From Methylomonas sp. (GTDB lineage Bacteria > Pseudomonadota > Gammaproteobacteria > Methylococcales > Methylomonadaceae), in contig PERU01000007.1 of assembly GCA_002928965.1 (NCBI GenBank), positions 1 to 64,000 of the forward strand: a DNA stretch of 64,000 bases. Direction: 5' to 3'. The translations under genes and the position numbers were made by a program. The notes beneath the pieces were generated by a model. That model did no database searches. It was not told the origin of the DNA and saw only the letters and a program-made list of their open reading frames with translations. Position 1 is the first letter of the stretch. The number at the start of each line of letters is the position of its first letter. Of this stretch, positions 44,314 through 54,414 are shown one piece after another.

Positions 44314-46692
44314 ATGAAAATGATGTATCCACAACATGAAGCTACCGTACTGCCGCCGCTTAACCCATCGCGTATCGAGGAACACGGCGTCAGCATTCGC
44401 GACTATATCGATTTGCTGATCGAGGGTAAAAAAACCATTCTAGGCATTTTACTGGTGGTGTTGACCCTTACCAGCCTCTATCTGTTGCTAGCACCGCGCA
44501 CCTATAAAGCCGATGCACTGTTGCGTATCGATAAAAACAAAGCCTTGCTGGCGGCTAATTTACGCAGCGACAACAATGCCGCCGCAGCGGAAACCGAAAA
44601 CCCGCGGGCGCAAAGAGAGGTAGAAATTTTGCGTTCGCGTTCAGTGCTGGGCAAAGTGGTGGAAGATCTGAATTTGATGATCGAATATCAGCCGCGCTAT
44701 TTTCCCCTCATCGGCGAGACGCTGGCCCGCAAGCATGACAAACACGATGGCATTGCCAGACCCTGGTGGGGCTTCAGTGGCTGGGCCTGGGGCGGCGAGC
44801 GCCTGAAAATTCAGCAATTCGACGTGCCGGATCGTTATCTGGACAAAGAGTTTACTGTGTTGGCCTTGAACGACACCCGTTTTCAATTGCTAGGTCCGAA
44901 AGATCAGATCCTCGCGGAAGGCGAGTTGGGCGAACTGGTCAGTGCCGATATTGGCGAAACCACGCCGCTGCAAATCCAGCTCAGTCAGTTGGAAGCCTAT
45001 CCGGGAACAGCGTTTGAATTAAAACGCAAAACCTCGCTGGCCGCCATCGAAACCTTGCAAAAAGCCTTTTCGGTGCAGGAAGTGTCCAAGGATACCGACA
45101 TTCTCAGCGTGGAATTAAAAGGTCGCGACCCGGAACAATTGGCCAAATCCGTTAATGATATTGCCACCATTTATGTGAATGCCACGGTGAATTGGGAGTC
45201 CGCCGAAGCTTCGCAAAAGCTCAGCTTTCTGGAAAGCCAGTTACCGATGGTGAAGGCCAATCTGGAAAAAGCCGAACAGGGCCTGAGCGCCTACAGACAA
45301 CAGCATGGCGCGGTGGATATTTCCGCCGAAGCGGAGATTTTGCTGAAACAGGCGTCGGAAATGGAAACCTTGGGCATCCAGCTCAAGCAAAAATACGATG
45401 AGCAAACCCAGCGCCTGGAAGCCGAACACCCGGATATGATCGCTACCAATGCCCAAATCAGACGGGTGAACAATAAATTGGCGGCTTTGGAAAAACGCAT
45501 CAAGGATTTACCCAAAACCCAACAAAACATGGTCAGCCTGTCTCGGGATGTGCAGGTGAATACCGAACTCTATACCTCATTGCTGAACAGCGCACAGGAA
45601 CAACGGATTGCCTCTGCGGGTTCGTTGGGTAATTCACGCATCGTCGATTTTGCCGTCACCCCGGAAAAACCCTATTGGCCTAAACCCGGTTTGTTATTGG
45701 CCATTGCCACGCTGTTTGGCCTGAGTCTGGGATCTGCCTGGGCGTTTTTACGTTACTCGCTGCAACGTCACGACAACTATCCGGCTTTGTTGGAATATCA
45801 GGTGGGTTTGCCATTATTCGCCGCCATTCCGCACAGCAAAAAACAGCGACAGCTGGCGCGATTAATCCAGAGCGGCAAAGACAGGGATTCAGGCGTTTTG
45901 GTCAGTCATGATCCGCTGGACATTTCGGTGGAATCGTTGCGCGGCTTGAGGACCACTCTGGAAGCCACCTTAGCCAGTGATGAAAGTAAGGTGATCATGC
46001 TCAGCAGTCCGGCGCCGGGCATGGGTAAATCGTTTGTCAGTACCAATCTGTCAGCCTTACTGGCCAGCATCAAGAAACGGGTGTTGATCATCGATGCCGA
46101 CATGCGCAACGGGCGCTTGCATGAAACCTTTGCGACCGGCAAACAGCCGGGGCTGTCAGATTTGTTATCCGGCAAGGCCAGTTTGGGTGAGGTGATCGTC
46201 AGCTTGCCGGAACTGGGAATTGATCTGATTCCCCGTGGCAGCATGGTGCTGAATCCGGCTGAGTTGCTGGTGTTGGGTGAACTGGCAGAAACCCTCGAGC
46301 AACTGAAAAGTTTTTACAACCATATCGTCATTGATTCGCCGCCCATTTTGGGTGCGACCGATGCGGTGATCATGGGCAAGCATGCCGACGCCTCCTTCCT
46401 GGTGGTCAAAGAGGGCCGCTATACTGCGCAGGAGCTGGAAGTCAGTTTCAGACGCTTGCAGCAAGTGGGTATCAAACCCAGCGGGTTTATCATCAACGAT
46501 ATGAAAGAAGGCTCATCGTACTATCCGTATTACGGTTATGCCTATCAACGCAGCGATTTACAGCCCAAAAATCCGCCCAGCTGGCTGGCCGGTTTTCAAA
46601 GTATCAGCGACTGGTTGAGCAAGCAACCCGAGACTGAGTATTTGACTGAATTGGCCGAGACTGAGCCCTTGGAAGACAGCGTCAGGGTTTAA
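44314..46692 (+). CDS. Wzc-like tyrosine autokinase (polysaccharide co-polymerase)
   Basis: An N-terminal Wzz domain with helices near 35-55 and about 455-475 encloses a long coiled-coil periplasmic region. The cytoplasmic BY-kinase domain has Walker A SSPAPGMGKS, Walker A' VLIIDADMR and Walker B IVIDSPP. The C terminus holds a tyrosine cluster (SSYYPYYGYAY) that would be autophosphorylated. It controls chain length and export with the Wza-like lipoprotein. ATG 44314 is used; ATG 44320 has better spacing to AGG. Confidence 0.93.
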   Translation: MKMMYPQHEATVLPPLNPSRIEEHGVSIRDYIDLLIEGKKTILGILLVVLTLTSLYLLLAPRTYKADALLRIDKNKALLAANLRSDNNAAAAETENPRAQREVEILRSRSVLGKVVEDLNLMIEYQPRYFPLIGETLARKHDKHDGIARPWWGFSGWAWGGERLKIQQFDVPDRYLDKEFTVLALNDTRFQLLGPKDQILAEGELGELVSADIGETTPLQIQLSQLEAYPGTAFELKRKTSLAAIETLQKAFSVQEVSKDTDILSVELKGRDPEQLAKSVNDIATIYVNATVNWESAEASQKLSFLESQLPMVKANLEKAEQGLSAYRQQHGAVDISAEAEILLKQASEMETLGIQLKQKYDEQTQRLEAEHPDMIATNAQIRRVNNKLAALEKRIKDLPKTQQNMVSLSRDVQVNTELYTSLLNSAQEQRIASAGSLGNSRIVDFAVTPEKPYWPKPGLLLAIATLFGLSLGSAWAFLRYSLQRHDNYPALLEYQVGLPLFAAIPHSKKQRQLARLIQSGKDRDSGVLVSHDPLDISVESLRGLRTTLEATLASDESKVIMLSSPAPGMGKSFVSTNLSALLASIKKRVLIIDADMRNGRLHETFATGKQPGLSDLLSGKASLGEVIVSLPELGIDLIPRGSMVLNPAELLVLGELAETLEQLKSFYNHIVIDSPPILGATDAVIMGKHADASFLVVKEGRYTAQELEVSFRRLQQVGIKPSGFIINDMKEGSSYYPYYGYAYQRSDLQPKNPPSWLAGFQSISDWLSKQPETEYLTELAETEPLEDSVRV

Positions 46693-46695
46693 CGC

Positions 46696-47934
46696 ATGCG
46701 CATTCGTTTGGAAAAAGACCTGCCGGTGTTATTGTTTGTCTTGGTGTGTGCCTCCACGGTGGCAGCGCTGCCACAGGTGGAATCCGCCTGGAAAGGCGTC
46801 AAGGAAATCTACGGTCAGCAGGATTTTGGCCTGCGCATTCTGCGTGAATTGATGCTGGTGGTGGTGATAGTTTACGCCATGCTGGAACCACGTTTGCGAC
46901 GCGGCCTGTTTGCCAGTTCGATTCTGGCCTTTCTGGCCATCATCGGCAGTTATGTGTTGTTTGAAGTGACTTATGCCTTGTATTTGGATTTACCGTTGGT
47001 GGTGCCGATGGCCGGTTTGCGGGTATTTGAATATCTGCCATTAGCCTTGATCGGCTATGTCAGCAGTCGGTTGGGGACAGGTGAGTATGTGTTAATTAAA
47101 TTCGCTCAGTTGTTAAGGTATTACTTGGTATTGCAGGCTGTGTTGGCAATTGCCCAAGCCTTGTGGGCGCCACCGTTGTTTGGGGTGTCGTTTCTGGGCG
47201 GTGGCCGACCCTTTGGTACCTTTGTCAGTCCTAACCTGTTCGGCGCTACGATGGCGACTTGCGCACTGGTGTTTGCGGTTGTGCCAAGTATGCGGCCATG
47301 GTTGGCGTTGAGTGTGTTTCTGGCCCTGTTGAGCGGTTCCCGCACGGCGTTCATCAGTGCGTTGTTGGTGGTGTTTTTTCAGGTATACGCGGTTTTACGG
47401 CCTCGCGATCGTTGGGCATTGGTGATGCCGGCGCCAATGCTGGCGGTAGCTGCTTTAGTATTGGCATCCAGTCCAATGTTGAGTGGTCGCGATGATGCCG
47501 ATCCTACCCAAGATGGTCGCATCGATTTGTGGCAGCGGATATTCAGCGATTATGTGCATGACCCGATGGACGTATTGTTCGGCTGGGGGCTGGGTTTGAG
47601 TTCCAATACCATCAATATTTTATTCGGCGCCGAGCATTTTCCAGGACAGTTTGATTCCGACAGTCTGTATCTGTTTTTGTTGAACGGCTATGGATTGCTG
47701 GGTTTGCTGGCGTATTTATGTTTTTTGTGGCTGTCGACACGGACGTCCAGCCACGCCCATAAAGGCTTGATAGTGATGTTTATTTTTGTAGCTGGTCTGA
47801 CTTTCAACATGTGGGAGTATTTTCCGCAAAACGCCATGCTTATGTTTTTGTGGGGTACGGTGCTAGGTCATGGCGGTAAATCGGTTGCGCCTGCAATGAT
47901 GTCGCAACCGATGTATCAGCGACGTTTCTCCTGA
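46696..47934 (+). CDS. O-antigen polymerase/ligase-like membrane protein (Wzy-type)
   Basis: The protein has about ten membrane helices with a large loop containing TQDGRIDLWQRIFSDYVHDP and GWGLGLSSNT, the layout of the Wzy/WaaL family. In this operon it is the probable repeat-unit polymerase of the exopolysaccharide. The start lies three bases after the kinase stop, so it is translationally coupled. Polymerase rather than ligase is inferred from the Wza/Wzc context. Confidence 0.82.
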   Translation: MRIRLEKDLPVLLFVLVCASTVAALPQVESAWKGVKEIYGQQDFGLRILRELMLVVVIVYAMLEPRLRRGLFASSILAFLAIIGSYVLFEVTYALYLDLPLVVPMAGLRVFEYLPLALIGYVSSRLGTGEYVLIKFAQLLRYYLVLQAVLAIAQALWAPPLFGVSFLGGGRPFGTFVSPNLFGATMATCALVFAVVPSMRPWLALSVFLALLSGSRTAFISALLVVFFQVYAVLRPRDRWALVMPAPMLAVAALVLASSPMLSGRDDADPTQDGRIDLWQRIFSDYVHDPMDVLFGWGLGLSSNTINILFGAEHFPGQFDSDSLYLFLLNGYGLLGLLAYLCFLWLSTRTSSHAHKGLIVMFIFVAGLTFNMWEYFPQNAMLMFLWGTVLGHGGKSVAPAMMSQPMYQRRFS

Positions 47935-47940
47935 GCGCTT

Positions 47941-49239
47941 ATGTGGCAATTGTTAAAACAAAAACGATTGTTGAATGATGCATTCTGGGCTTTGTCGGGT
48001 CAATTGTTGTCTGCGTTGGCCTTGTTGATAGGCACGCGCGTGCTGACAGAATGGGTCACACCGGATGTATTCGGACAAGTTGCTTTGTTGAACGGCTTTG
48101 TGGCACTGGGCGTGGCGGTGTTTTCATATCCCTTTATCTGTGCCGGCATGCGTTTGTTGCCGGAATGTCGCAATCAGTCAGAGCGAGCCGCGTTACATAA
48201 AGCCGTGTTGGGATTGACCACCCGCTTTACTGCGCTGGCAGTGTTGCTGCTGGTCGCCGGTGGGGCTGTATATTCTAAGGTCATGCAGAGTGCCATCGGT
48301 TTATTCATGTTGACCGGCTTATTGCTGGCGGTCACGGTGCGTCGCGAGTTGGGTATTCAGTTATTGATTGGCGAACGCAAACAGCGCGGCGCCAGTTTGT
48401 GGCAAACCACAGACAGCGTGTTGCGGCCTCTGCTGGCGATAGCTTTGGTGCTGTGGCTTGGAGCGGATGCCGGTGCGGTTTTGCTGGGCTATATCATCGC
48501 CAGTGTGCTGTCCAATACGCTATGGTCCATCGTGCATGCAGACGAACCGCCAGCGCATAACAGCCCGATCATCACGGCAGCCTTTAAACATCAGGTCTGG
48601 CGTTATGCTTTACCGTTGCTACCGATGGAACTGATTTTCTGGCTGAACGGTGTGGGCGATCGCTATCTGATCGGTTTCATGCTCAGCGCTGCCGACGTGG
48701 GGTTGTATGCTGCGGCCTATTTGCTAATCAATGAAGCCTTTAACCGCAGTGCCATGGTGCTTTTGCGAATTTTTCAGCCGACGTATTTTCAAGCTTTTGC
48801 CGAAGGTGATGCCAATCAGGCGTTTTCGGTATTGAAATTGTGGCTGTCGAGTGTGCTGGCGCTGGGCAGTGTTGGGGTCGCTTTGGTATTTTTGGGTAAG
48901 TTTTGGATGGCTGAAGGTTTGCTGGCCAAAGCCTATGCGGATGCGGCCGTATTGATGCCGGCTATAGCAATGGGTTCCGCGTTAAACGCCCTGGGCACGG
49001 TGTTGGCGCAACCCCTGTTAGCCAGGAAACGCCCGCAGATGATTTTAAAAGGCCGGCTTTGCGGCGCGTTAGCTTTGATTATCAGCTTGCCGTTAATGCT
49101 GCATGAATATGGTTTGCCAGGAGCCGCTTGGGCTAATCCGTTGTATTTCGGTATCGAAGCCCTGCTGCTGGCGCTGTTGGCCAAGCCCTGGCGCCGAATC
49201 CAAACCAATCCGTCTAGCATGCGCTTCAGTGCCGCCTGA
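47941..49239 (+). CDS. Lipopolysaccharide/oligosaccharide flippase (Wzx-like, MOP superfamily)
   Basis: The 432-residue protein has about 12-14 hydrophobic helices and no soluble domain. It begins with NDAFWALSGQLLSALALLIGTRVLTEW, which fits polysaccharide flippases of the MOP superfamily. It would move the lipid-linked repeat unit across the inner membrane. It follows the polymerase gene after six bases. Confidence 0.85.
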   Translation: MWQLLKQKRLLNDAFWALSGQLLSALALLIGTRVLTEWVTPDVFGQVALLNGFVALGVAVFSYPFICAGMRLLPECRNQSERAALHKAVLGLTTRFTALAVLLLVAGGAVYSKVMQSAIGLFMLTGLLLAVTVRRELGIQLLIGERKQRGASLWQTTDSVLRPLLAIALVLWLGADAGAVLLGYIIASVLSNTLWSIVHADEPPAHNSPIITAAFKHQVWRYALPLLPMELIFWLNGVGDRYLIGFMLSAADVGLYAAAYLLINEAFNRSAMVLLRIFQPTYFQAFAEGDANQAFSVLKLWLSSVLALGSVGVALVFLGKFWMAEGLLAKAYADAAVLMPAIAMGSALNALGTVLAQPLLARKRPQMILKGRLCGALALIISLPLMLHEYGLPGAAWANPLYFGIEALLLALLAKPWRRIQTNPSSMRFSAA

Positions 49240-49284
49240 ACGATTATCAATTTCCTATGCTTCATCTATGTCAATAACCGTCAT

Positions 49285-49405
49285 CTCTGAATACCCTCTG
49301 GGGCACAAATGGATTGCCGAGATCCAGGGGCCAAGGATGGCAAGCGTTGAACACATCCGTGTAGTCTGGATTCCGGCAATCCGTGCCGGAATGACGTTGT
49401 TGCTG
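49285..49405. repeat. Dispersed 'ggaatgacg' type repeat
   Basis: The block contains 'ggggcacaaatggattgccg' and 'ctggattccggcaatccgtg', inverted relatives of the 41311-41440 copy. It lies in the 213-base gap after the flippase gene. No gene is seen there, and the methyltransferase gene may have its own promoter. Confidence 0.5.
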
Positions 49406-49452
49406 AAGCAGCAGCTTTACAAATAATCAGGACCAATTTTGAGGATGAGAAA

Positions 49453-50406
49453 ATGTTGAATGTGGCGACAAGCTTTTCTGAGCACGCGGCTTATGGCGAT
49501 ATGCTGCGGAATTGCGTGAGTTGCGGCAGCGAACGGATTCGCTACTGGCGGCAGAAACAGTATCACTATACCCGCCAGCAAAGCCGGCAGGTATTCCATA
49601 TCTATCGTTGCGACCGTTGCGGCAGTGGGTTTTTAAATCAACCGCCGCATCCACACTGGTTGCAGGCGATTTATCGTTATTCGGGGCAGGCGCTGACGCA
49701 ACCAATCAGCTTACAGGCTGTGCTGGATAGGGAAACGGCATTTCCGAACTGTAGTGTCGATGCCGCCCGCATCAGCAAAGTGGCTGATCAACTGAATATT
49801 TCCGCTAATCCGCAGGCATTGGATATCGGTTCCGGCTTTGGCTTTTACACCCAGGCTTTACGCAGACAGGGGTATCAAACGCTCAGTATCAATCCTGGCG
49901 AATACGAAAATCAGGTGTTCAAAGCCATGAATGGCGACGAGCCGTTACCGATCATGTTTGAGCAGTATCAAACCGATCAGCGCTTTGGGGTGGTGGTGAT
50001 GTCGCAGGTGTTGGAGCATGTATTGCAGCCGGATGCAACAGTCAAAAAAATCGCCGGCTTGTTAAGCGAAGGCGGGGTGTTTGCCTGTGCAGTGCCGAAT
50101 TACAAGTCGTTTTTGGTCAAATTGCTGGGCACCCGCGATAACGCCTGTTTATGGGTGCCGGAGCATGTCAATTACTTTACCGAAAAAGGTCTTCGGGCTT
50201 TGCTGAGCAACAACGGTTTAACGGTGGTGAAAGTCGAGCAGATCACCCGTATTCCTAGCAATGCCCTATCCAAAAGGCTGGGATTGCGCGGCTGGCCGGC
50301 AACCGGCGTCGACGCGTTGCTGAAACCGCTGCAAAAACCCTTTGCCGGTTTGATGAATGCCTTGGGCTGGGGTATTTATCTAAACGTCTATGCAGTGAAG
50401 GTCTGA
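49453..50406 (+). CDS. Class I SAM-dependent methyltransferase with N-terminal zinc ribbon
   Basis: Two CxxC pairs (Cys21/24, Cys53/56) form a zinc ribbon. The Rossmann methyltransferase has motif I LDIGSGFGF (about 123-131), followed by MSQVLEHV and LLSEGGVFACAVPN. Members of this group methylate sugars in polysaccharide or natural-product clusters. Its place behind the flippase and just before a glycosyltransferase (2-base gap) suggests methylation of the exopolysaccharide. Confidence 0.85.
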   Translation: MLNVATSFSEHAAYGDMLRNCVSCGSERIRYWRQKQYHYTRQQSRQVFHIYRCDRCGSGFLNQPPHPHWLQAIYRYSGQALTQPISLQAVLDRETAFPNCSVDAARISKVADQLNISANPQALDIGSGFGFYTQALRRQGYQTLSINPGEYENQVFKAMNGDEPLPIMFEQYQTDQRFGVVVMSQVLEHVLQPDATVKKIAGLLSEGGVFACAVPNYKSFLVKLLGTRDNACLWVPEHVNYFTEKGLRALLSNNGLTVVKVEQITRIPSNALSKRLGLRGWPATGVDALLKPLQKPFAGLMNALGWGIYLNVYAVKV

Positions 50407-50408
50407 GC

Positions 50409-51212
50409 ATGATGACCGTGGTGATTCTGACCCAAAACGAGGCCGACAATCTGCCGCGCTGTCTGGCAGCGATTCCACCGCGTTATCCGATTGTTATTGT
50501 CGATTCCGGTAGCACGGATGACACGTTAGCGATAGCCGAACGGCATGGTTGCAGGATTTATCGTAATCCGTGGCCGGGCTTTGCCGAACAGCGCAACTAT
50601 GCCATCGACCATTGCGACATCCAAACCCCGTGGATTTTGTTTGTCGATGCGGATGAAGTCTATCCCGCCGAGTTTTACGCAAGCTTCGAAGCAGGGCAGT
50701 TACAACTGGACAGCATTGATGTGTTGATGGTGCCATCGATTTTGTATTTACGCGAAAAACGCCTGAATCATGCACCCGGCTATCCCATTTATCACCCGAG
50801 ATTAGTGCGCCGCGATACAGTCCGTTTCGTGCGTAATCATACCGGCCATGGCGAAGCGGTGATGAATAGCTGCCGGATAGGTCACGGCAACATACCCTAT
50901 CTGCACTATTTCTATCATGGCGAAATTGTCGAATGGATGCACAAACATGTCGATAAGGCCGCACAGGAAGTACAGCTCAAACCCACCCAAGGCGCACTGA
51001 TGACGACGCGCGGCCGATTGAGCGTCTGGCTGGGCCGTTCCTGGCTACGAATATTCGCCCGGTTTTTTTATCACTATCTGTTCAGAGGCGGTTTTCTGGA
51101 TGGCGGGGCAGGGCTGGAGTTTGCGTTGATGTTTAGCTGGTACGAAGCCAGTATTTATTTACAGGCCAAAGCGGCTGAGCAGGCAGGGAATCGTGTCAGT
51201 ATTGAAGGTTAG
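50409..51212 (+). CDS. Glycosyltransferase family 2 (WaaE-like)
   Basis: The GT-A fold begins with VVILTQNEADNLPRCLAAI, then VDSGSTDDTLAIAERHG, and the metal-binding DxD is Asp80-x-Asp82 (FVDADEVYP). The type resembles WaaE/KdtX enzymes that add a sugar to a lipid-linked or core glycan. An amphipathic C-terminal region (RIFARFFYHYLFRGGFLDG) may bind the membrane. It is coupled to the methyltransferase. It ends the first exopolysaccharide block. No gene lies in 51213-51513; that gap carries an 'attacgctatcgctaatcgg' palindrome. Confidence 0.9.
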   Translation: MMTVVILTQNEADNLPRCLAAIPPRYPIVIVDSGSTDDTLAIAERHGCRIYRNPWPGFAEQRNYAIDHCDIQTPWILFVDADEVYPAEFYASFEAGQLQLDSIDVLMVPSILYLREKRLNHAPGYPIYHPRLVRRDTVRFVRNHTGHGEAVMNSCRIGHGNIPYLHYFYHGEIVEWMHKHVDKAAQEVQLKPTQGALMTTRGRLSVWLGRSWLRIFARFFYHYLFRGGFLDGGAGLEFALMFSWYEASIYLQAKAAEQAGNRVSIEG

Positions 51213-51513
51213 GCTTGAGGTTGGGATGAAAGCCATTGATTTTTTATTGAGTTTAATCTTGGGGCTGAATTCAATTCTCGGAGAATTCGCAGTTTGGTTG
51301 GGATGAGCATGATCGTTTTGTTACGACTCTTAGCCGCTAAAGAAAATTGAATTTGCAATGGCAACAAATGGCCACTAAGCTGTCATTCAAAATGCGATTT
51401 ACCCTAAAGGGCATAAAAGCTTGCGTAATCGCCCATTTCGAAGCCAACATTCCTCCGATTACGCTATCGCTAATCGGAGCGGGCTTTCAATTCAAAAAGA
51501 TAAAACCTCAATA

Positions 51514-53496
51514 ATGATAGATCAACCTTTTATACACTTACTCTTACTGCTTGGATCCTCGGTAGCTGTGGTCGTTCTCTTTCAGAAACTCCATATTCCG
51601 TCCAGCATAGGTTATCTTTTAGTCGGTGTTCTGTTCGGGGCGCATACGCCCGGCCCTGTAATTGAAGTTCAACAAATCCGGGAAATCGCCGAATTCGGCA
51701 TTGTATTTCTGCTGTTCACGATTGGCTTGAGTTTTTCACTGCCGCAGATCCATGCATTACGCGGTCAAGTATTGGGGTTGGGTACCGGGCAGGTATTGCT
51801 TACGACAGCCGCGATCGGTGGGGCAAGTTGGTGGCTTGGATTGCCTCCGGCTACGGCTTTTGTTATCGGCGCGGTGTTCGCCCAATCCTCGACGACAATT
51901 ATCAGCAAACAGCTTGCCGAGCAAGGCGATGAACATAGCCGCCATGGCCGCCTGGGCGTGGCGATGTCGGTGTTTCAGGATGTGACGGCGGTGCCGTTCG
52001 TGGTCGTTATCCCGGTTTTGAGTAGCATTAATGTCGATGCCAGCGTGTTATACGAGGCGTTGGGCTGGGCTATGGCCAAAGCCGTTCTGGCGTTTCTGCT
52101 GGTGTTCGTGCTCGGACGCTGGTTGTTACGACCGCTTTTTCATGCCGTTGTTGCACGGCGCTCTGCCGAGCTGTTTACGTTGACCGTGCTCTTCGTATCG
52201 TTACTGGCCGCCTGGACAACCAACCGTTTGGGGCTATCAATGGCGTTCGGCGCGTTTCTAGTCGGCATGATGTTGGGTGAAACCGAGTTCCGGCATCAGG
52301 TCGAATCTACGATAAGACCTTTTCGAGATGTGCTCATTGGTTTGTTTTTCGTTAGCATTGGGATGTTGTTCGACCCCACTGCGATTCCTCAGAATTGGCA
52401 ATGGGCTTTGGTCGGTGTTGCCACTATGTTGGTATCGAAAACCCTATTGGTTGCCATGATCGTGCGTTTATCAGGACTCGATGGTCTTACTGCATGGCGA
52501 ACCGGACTTCTATTGGCGGTAGGGGGCGAATTCGGTTTCGCCTTGTTGGCGATTGCGCTCGACGTGCATGCCTTAACAAATCATCATGCGCAGATTGTAT
52601 TTACCGCAGTCTTGTTTTCGATGATCTTTGCTCCTTTTCTTATTCGCTATAACCATGCCCTGGCACGATTGTTTGTGCGGCAGCAGAAACTTCAGGTTGA
52701 GCCGGAAACCTATCCGGTCGATTCGGAAACAACGAAACATCTTCGTGATCACGCGATTATTTGTGGCTACGGACGCATAGGTCAGAGCGTGGGACATTTT
52801 TTGGAAGAAGAAAAGATACCTTATGTCGCTCTCGATTTGGATTCGTCACGGGTCAAAGCCGCGCATATTGCCGGCGAACCGGTTTATTACGCTGATTCGA
52901 CTGAACGGGATATTCTCGAAGCGGTTGGTCTCGATACAGCGAAGCTGATCGTTATCAGCTACGACGATGTTGTGTTGGCAAAGAAGATTCTTCACCATGT
53001 TCGCGCTCTTCGTCCCGATTTACCCGTTATGGTACGTACTCGCGATGAAACACACGTTGAAGAATTGCGACAAGCCGGAGCTACGGAGGTGGTGCCGGAA
53101 GTGCTTGAAGCAGGATTGATGATAGCTTCTCATGCCTTATTACTGCTCAATGTACCGTTCACTCGGGTAGTGCGTCGCATGCAGCAGCAACGAGCAAGTC
53201 GTTATCGGCTGCTACGCGAGTTTTATCGTGGTGAGGAGGTATTTTCGGATGATTTCAATAGGGTTATTGAAGATGACTTGAGATCCGTATTTATTTCTTC
53301 GGGTAGTAGCGTTGTAGGGAAAAAACTAAAAGAACTGACATTGGAAGGTGTGATCGTATCGTCGCTGGTCAGACAAGGACTTCGAGAGTCCGAACCGCTC
53401 GATCTTGTTATAGCGGAAGAGGATGTGGTTGTCCTCTTTGGGACGACGGGCAATTTAGATCGTGCCGAAAGAAAATTGCTAGGCAAAAGGCCGTAG
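51514..53496 (+). CDS. KefB-like monovalent cation:proton antiporter (CPA2) with RCK domain
   Basis: About 12-13 membrane helices with GYLLVGVLFGAHTPGP and SMAFGAFLVGMMLGETEFRHQVE fit the CPA2 family. A Rossmann RCK/TrkA-N domain follows (HAIICGYGRIGQSVG, about 410-540), then a TrkA-C domain (about 575-655). The protein exchanges K+ or Na+ for H+. I chose ATG 51514, because 31 upstream residues overlap repeat DNA. The PII-like gene after a 358-base gap may regulate it. Confidence 0.92.
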   Translation: MIDQPFIHLLLLLGSSVAVVVLFQKLHIPSSIGYLLVGVLFGAHTPGPVIEVQQIREIAEFGIVFLLFTIGLSFSLPQIHALRGQVLGLGTGQVLLTTAAIGGASWWLGLPPATAFVIGAVFAQSSTTIISKQLAEQGDEHSRHGRLGVAMSVFQDVTAVPFVVVIPVLSSINVDASVLYEALGWAMAKAVLAFLLVFVLGRWLLRPLFHAVVARRSAELFTLTVLFVSLLAAWTTNRLGLSMAFGAFLVGMMLGETEFRHQVESTIRPFRDVLIGLFFVSIGMLFDPTAIPQNWQWALVGVATMLVSKTLLVAMIVRLSGLDGLTAWRTGLLLAVGGEFGFALLAIALDVHALTNHHAQIVFTAVLFSMIFAPFLIRYNHALARLFVRQQKLQVEPETYPVDSETTKHLRDHAIICGYGRIGQSVGHFLEEEKIPYVALDLDSSRVKAAHIAGEPVYYADSTERDILEAVGLDTAKLIVISYDDVVLAKKILHHVRALRPDLPVMVRTRDETHVEELRQAGATEVVPEVLEAGLMIASHALLLLNVPFTRVVRRMQQQRASRYRLLREFYRGEEVFSDDFNRVIEDDLRSVFISSGSSVVGKKLKELTLEGVIVSSLVRQGLRESEPLDLVIAEEDVVVLFGTTGNLDRAERKLLGKRP

Positions 53497-53854
53497 ATGA
53501 GGTGACGATAGGAGCCATCAATCGCAACTTTCGACCGGGAACTCTACAATGGGCGCGTTTTTCAGGTGTTACCCGACCACAGCCGTCATCGGTGCATGAT
53601 CGATTTTGCTCATGAACGTGGAATACGTGGATGAACCGTGTAATGGTAATGAATCTAGATCACTCGTCCCTTGCGGTAGGTGACGGACAGGTTTGCTGAG
53701 CACCTTGGTGGCTAACTCGCACAGAGAAACGAAGAGTCAAGACTTGACACTGATCCTCATGATCTTAGCACTTGCCGACTTGAGGTGGTCTAGGTATAAA
53801 TGAGCCTTTATTGCATTCATTAACCATAAATTAACCGTTGCGATCAGGAAATAT
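53497..53854. other. Gene-free gap before the PII-like gene
   Basis: I see no gene or clear repeat. AGGA lies before the PII-like ATG at 53855. The 5' part of the stretch has no open frame with a ribosome site. Confidence 0.5.
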
Positions 53855-54202
53855 ATGGACTTCAAATTAATCATGGTCTTCGTCGATGAAGACAAAACCG
53901 AACAAGTTCTTGATGCTTCCAGAAACGCTGGTGCGACAGGCGCGACGATCATCAACAAGGCCCGAGGTCAAGGACTGGAAAAGCTTGTAGGTGTTTTTGG
54001 CCTGGAAATATTAAACCCTAGAGCGGTTATACTGATTTTAGCCGAGGAAAGACGCGCAGATGGCATCATAGAAGCCGTTGCCGAAGCCGGCAATCTTGAT
54101 GAAAGTTTAGGTACCGGTATTGCAATACAACTCAATGTGGATAAGGCGCTAGGCCTTAGTGAGCATATTAAGGAATTGCAAAAAATAAAACCGCTAAGCT
54201 AA
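53855..54202 (+). CDS. PII-like signal-transduction protein
   Basis: The 115-residue protein has a GlnB-like fold pattern: DFKLIMVFVDEDKTEQVLDASRNAGATGATII, the RGQGLEKLVGVFGLEI loop region and a C-terminal ESLGTGIAIQLNVDKALG segment. The T-loop differs from GlnB and has no uridylylated Tyr. Such PII-like proteins often sit beside transporters and bind adenine nucleotides, bicarbonate or cyclic AMP. Regulation of the KefB-like antiporter upstream is inference from position. Confidence 0.82.
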   Translation: MDFKLIMVFVDEDKTEQVLDASRNAGATGATIINKARGQGLEKLVGVFGLEILNPRAVILILAEERRADGIIEAVAEAGNLDESLGTGIAIQLNVDKALGLSEHIKELQKIKPLS

Positions 54203-54239
54203 TTCTGCCTCCCAATTATTTGGTTTGGTGTAACTCTCA

Positions 54240-54300
54240 CGCCCTATAGGGCCGTAGGGCCGTAGGTCCGATTAGTGTCAGCGTAATCGGACGCATGTTT
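54240..54300. repeat. Dispersed repeat with 'gggccgta' tandem copies
   Basis: 'gggccgta' appears twice in tandem, followed by 'ggtccgattagtgtcagcg' and 'taatcgga', an inverted repeat. Related 'ccgattacgctatcgctaatcgg' lies at about 51455-51478. Confidence 0.5.
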
Positions 54301-54414
54301 TGATTCGAAGGCCTTTTTAAGGCTGGTTTCCATTAATTAGGACCGCAAGCTGGATTGAGCCAAAGCGATACATAGCGACTAATGTTGCTAATGCCGGATT
54401 TCAGGGTGCTCAGC

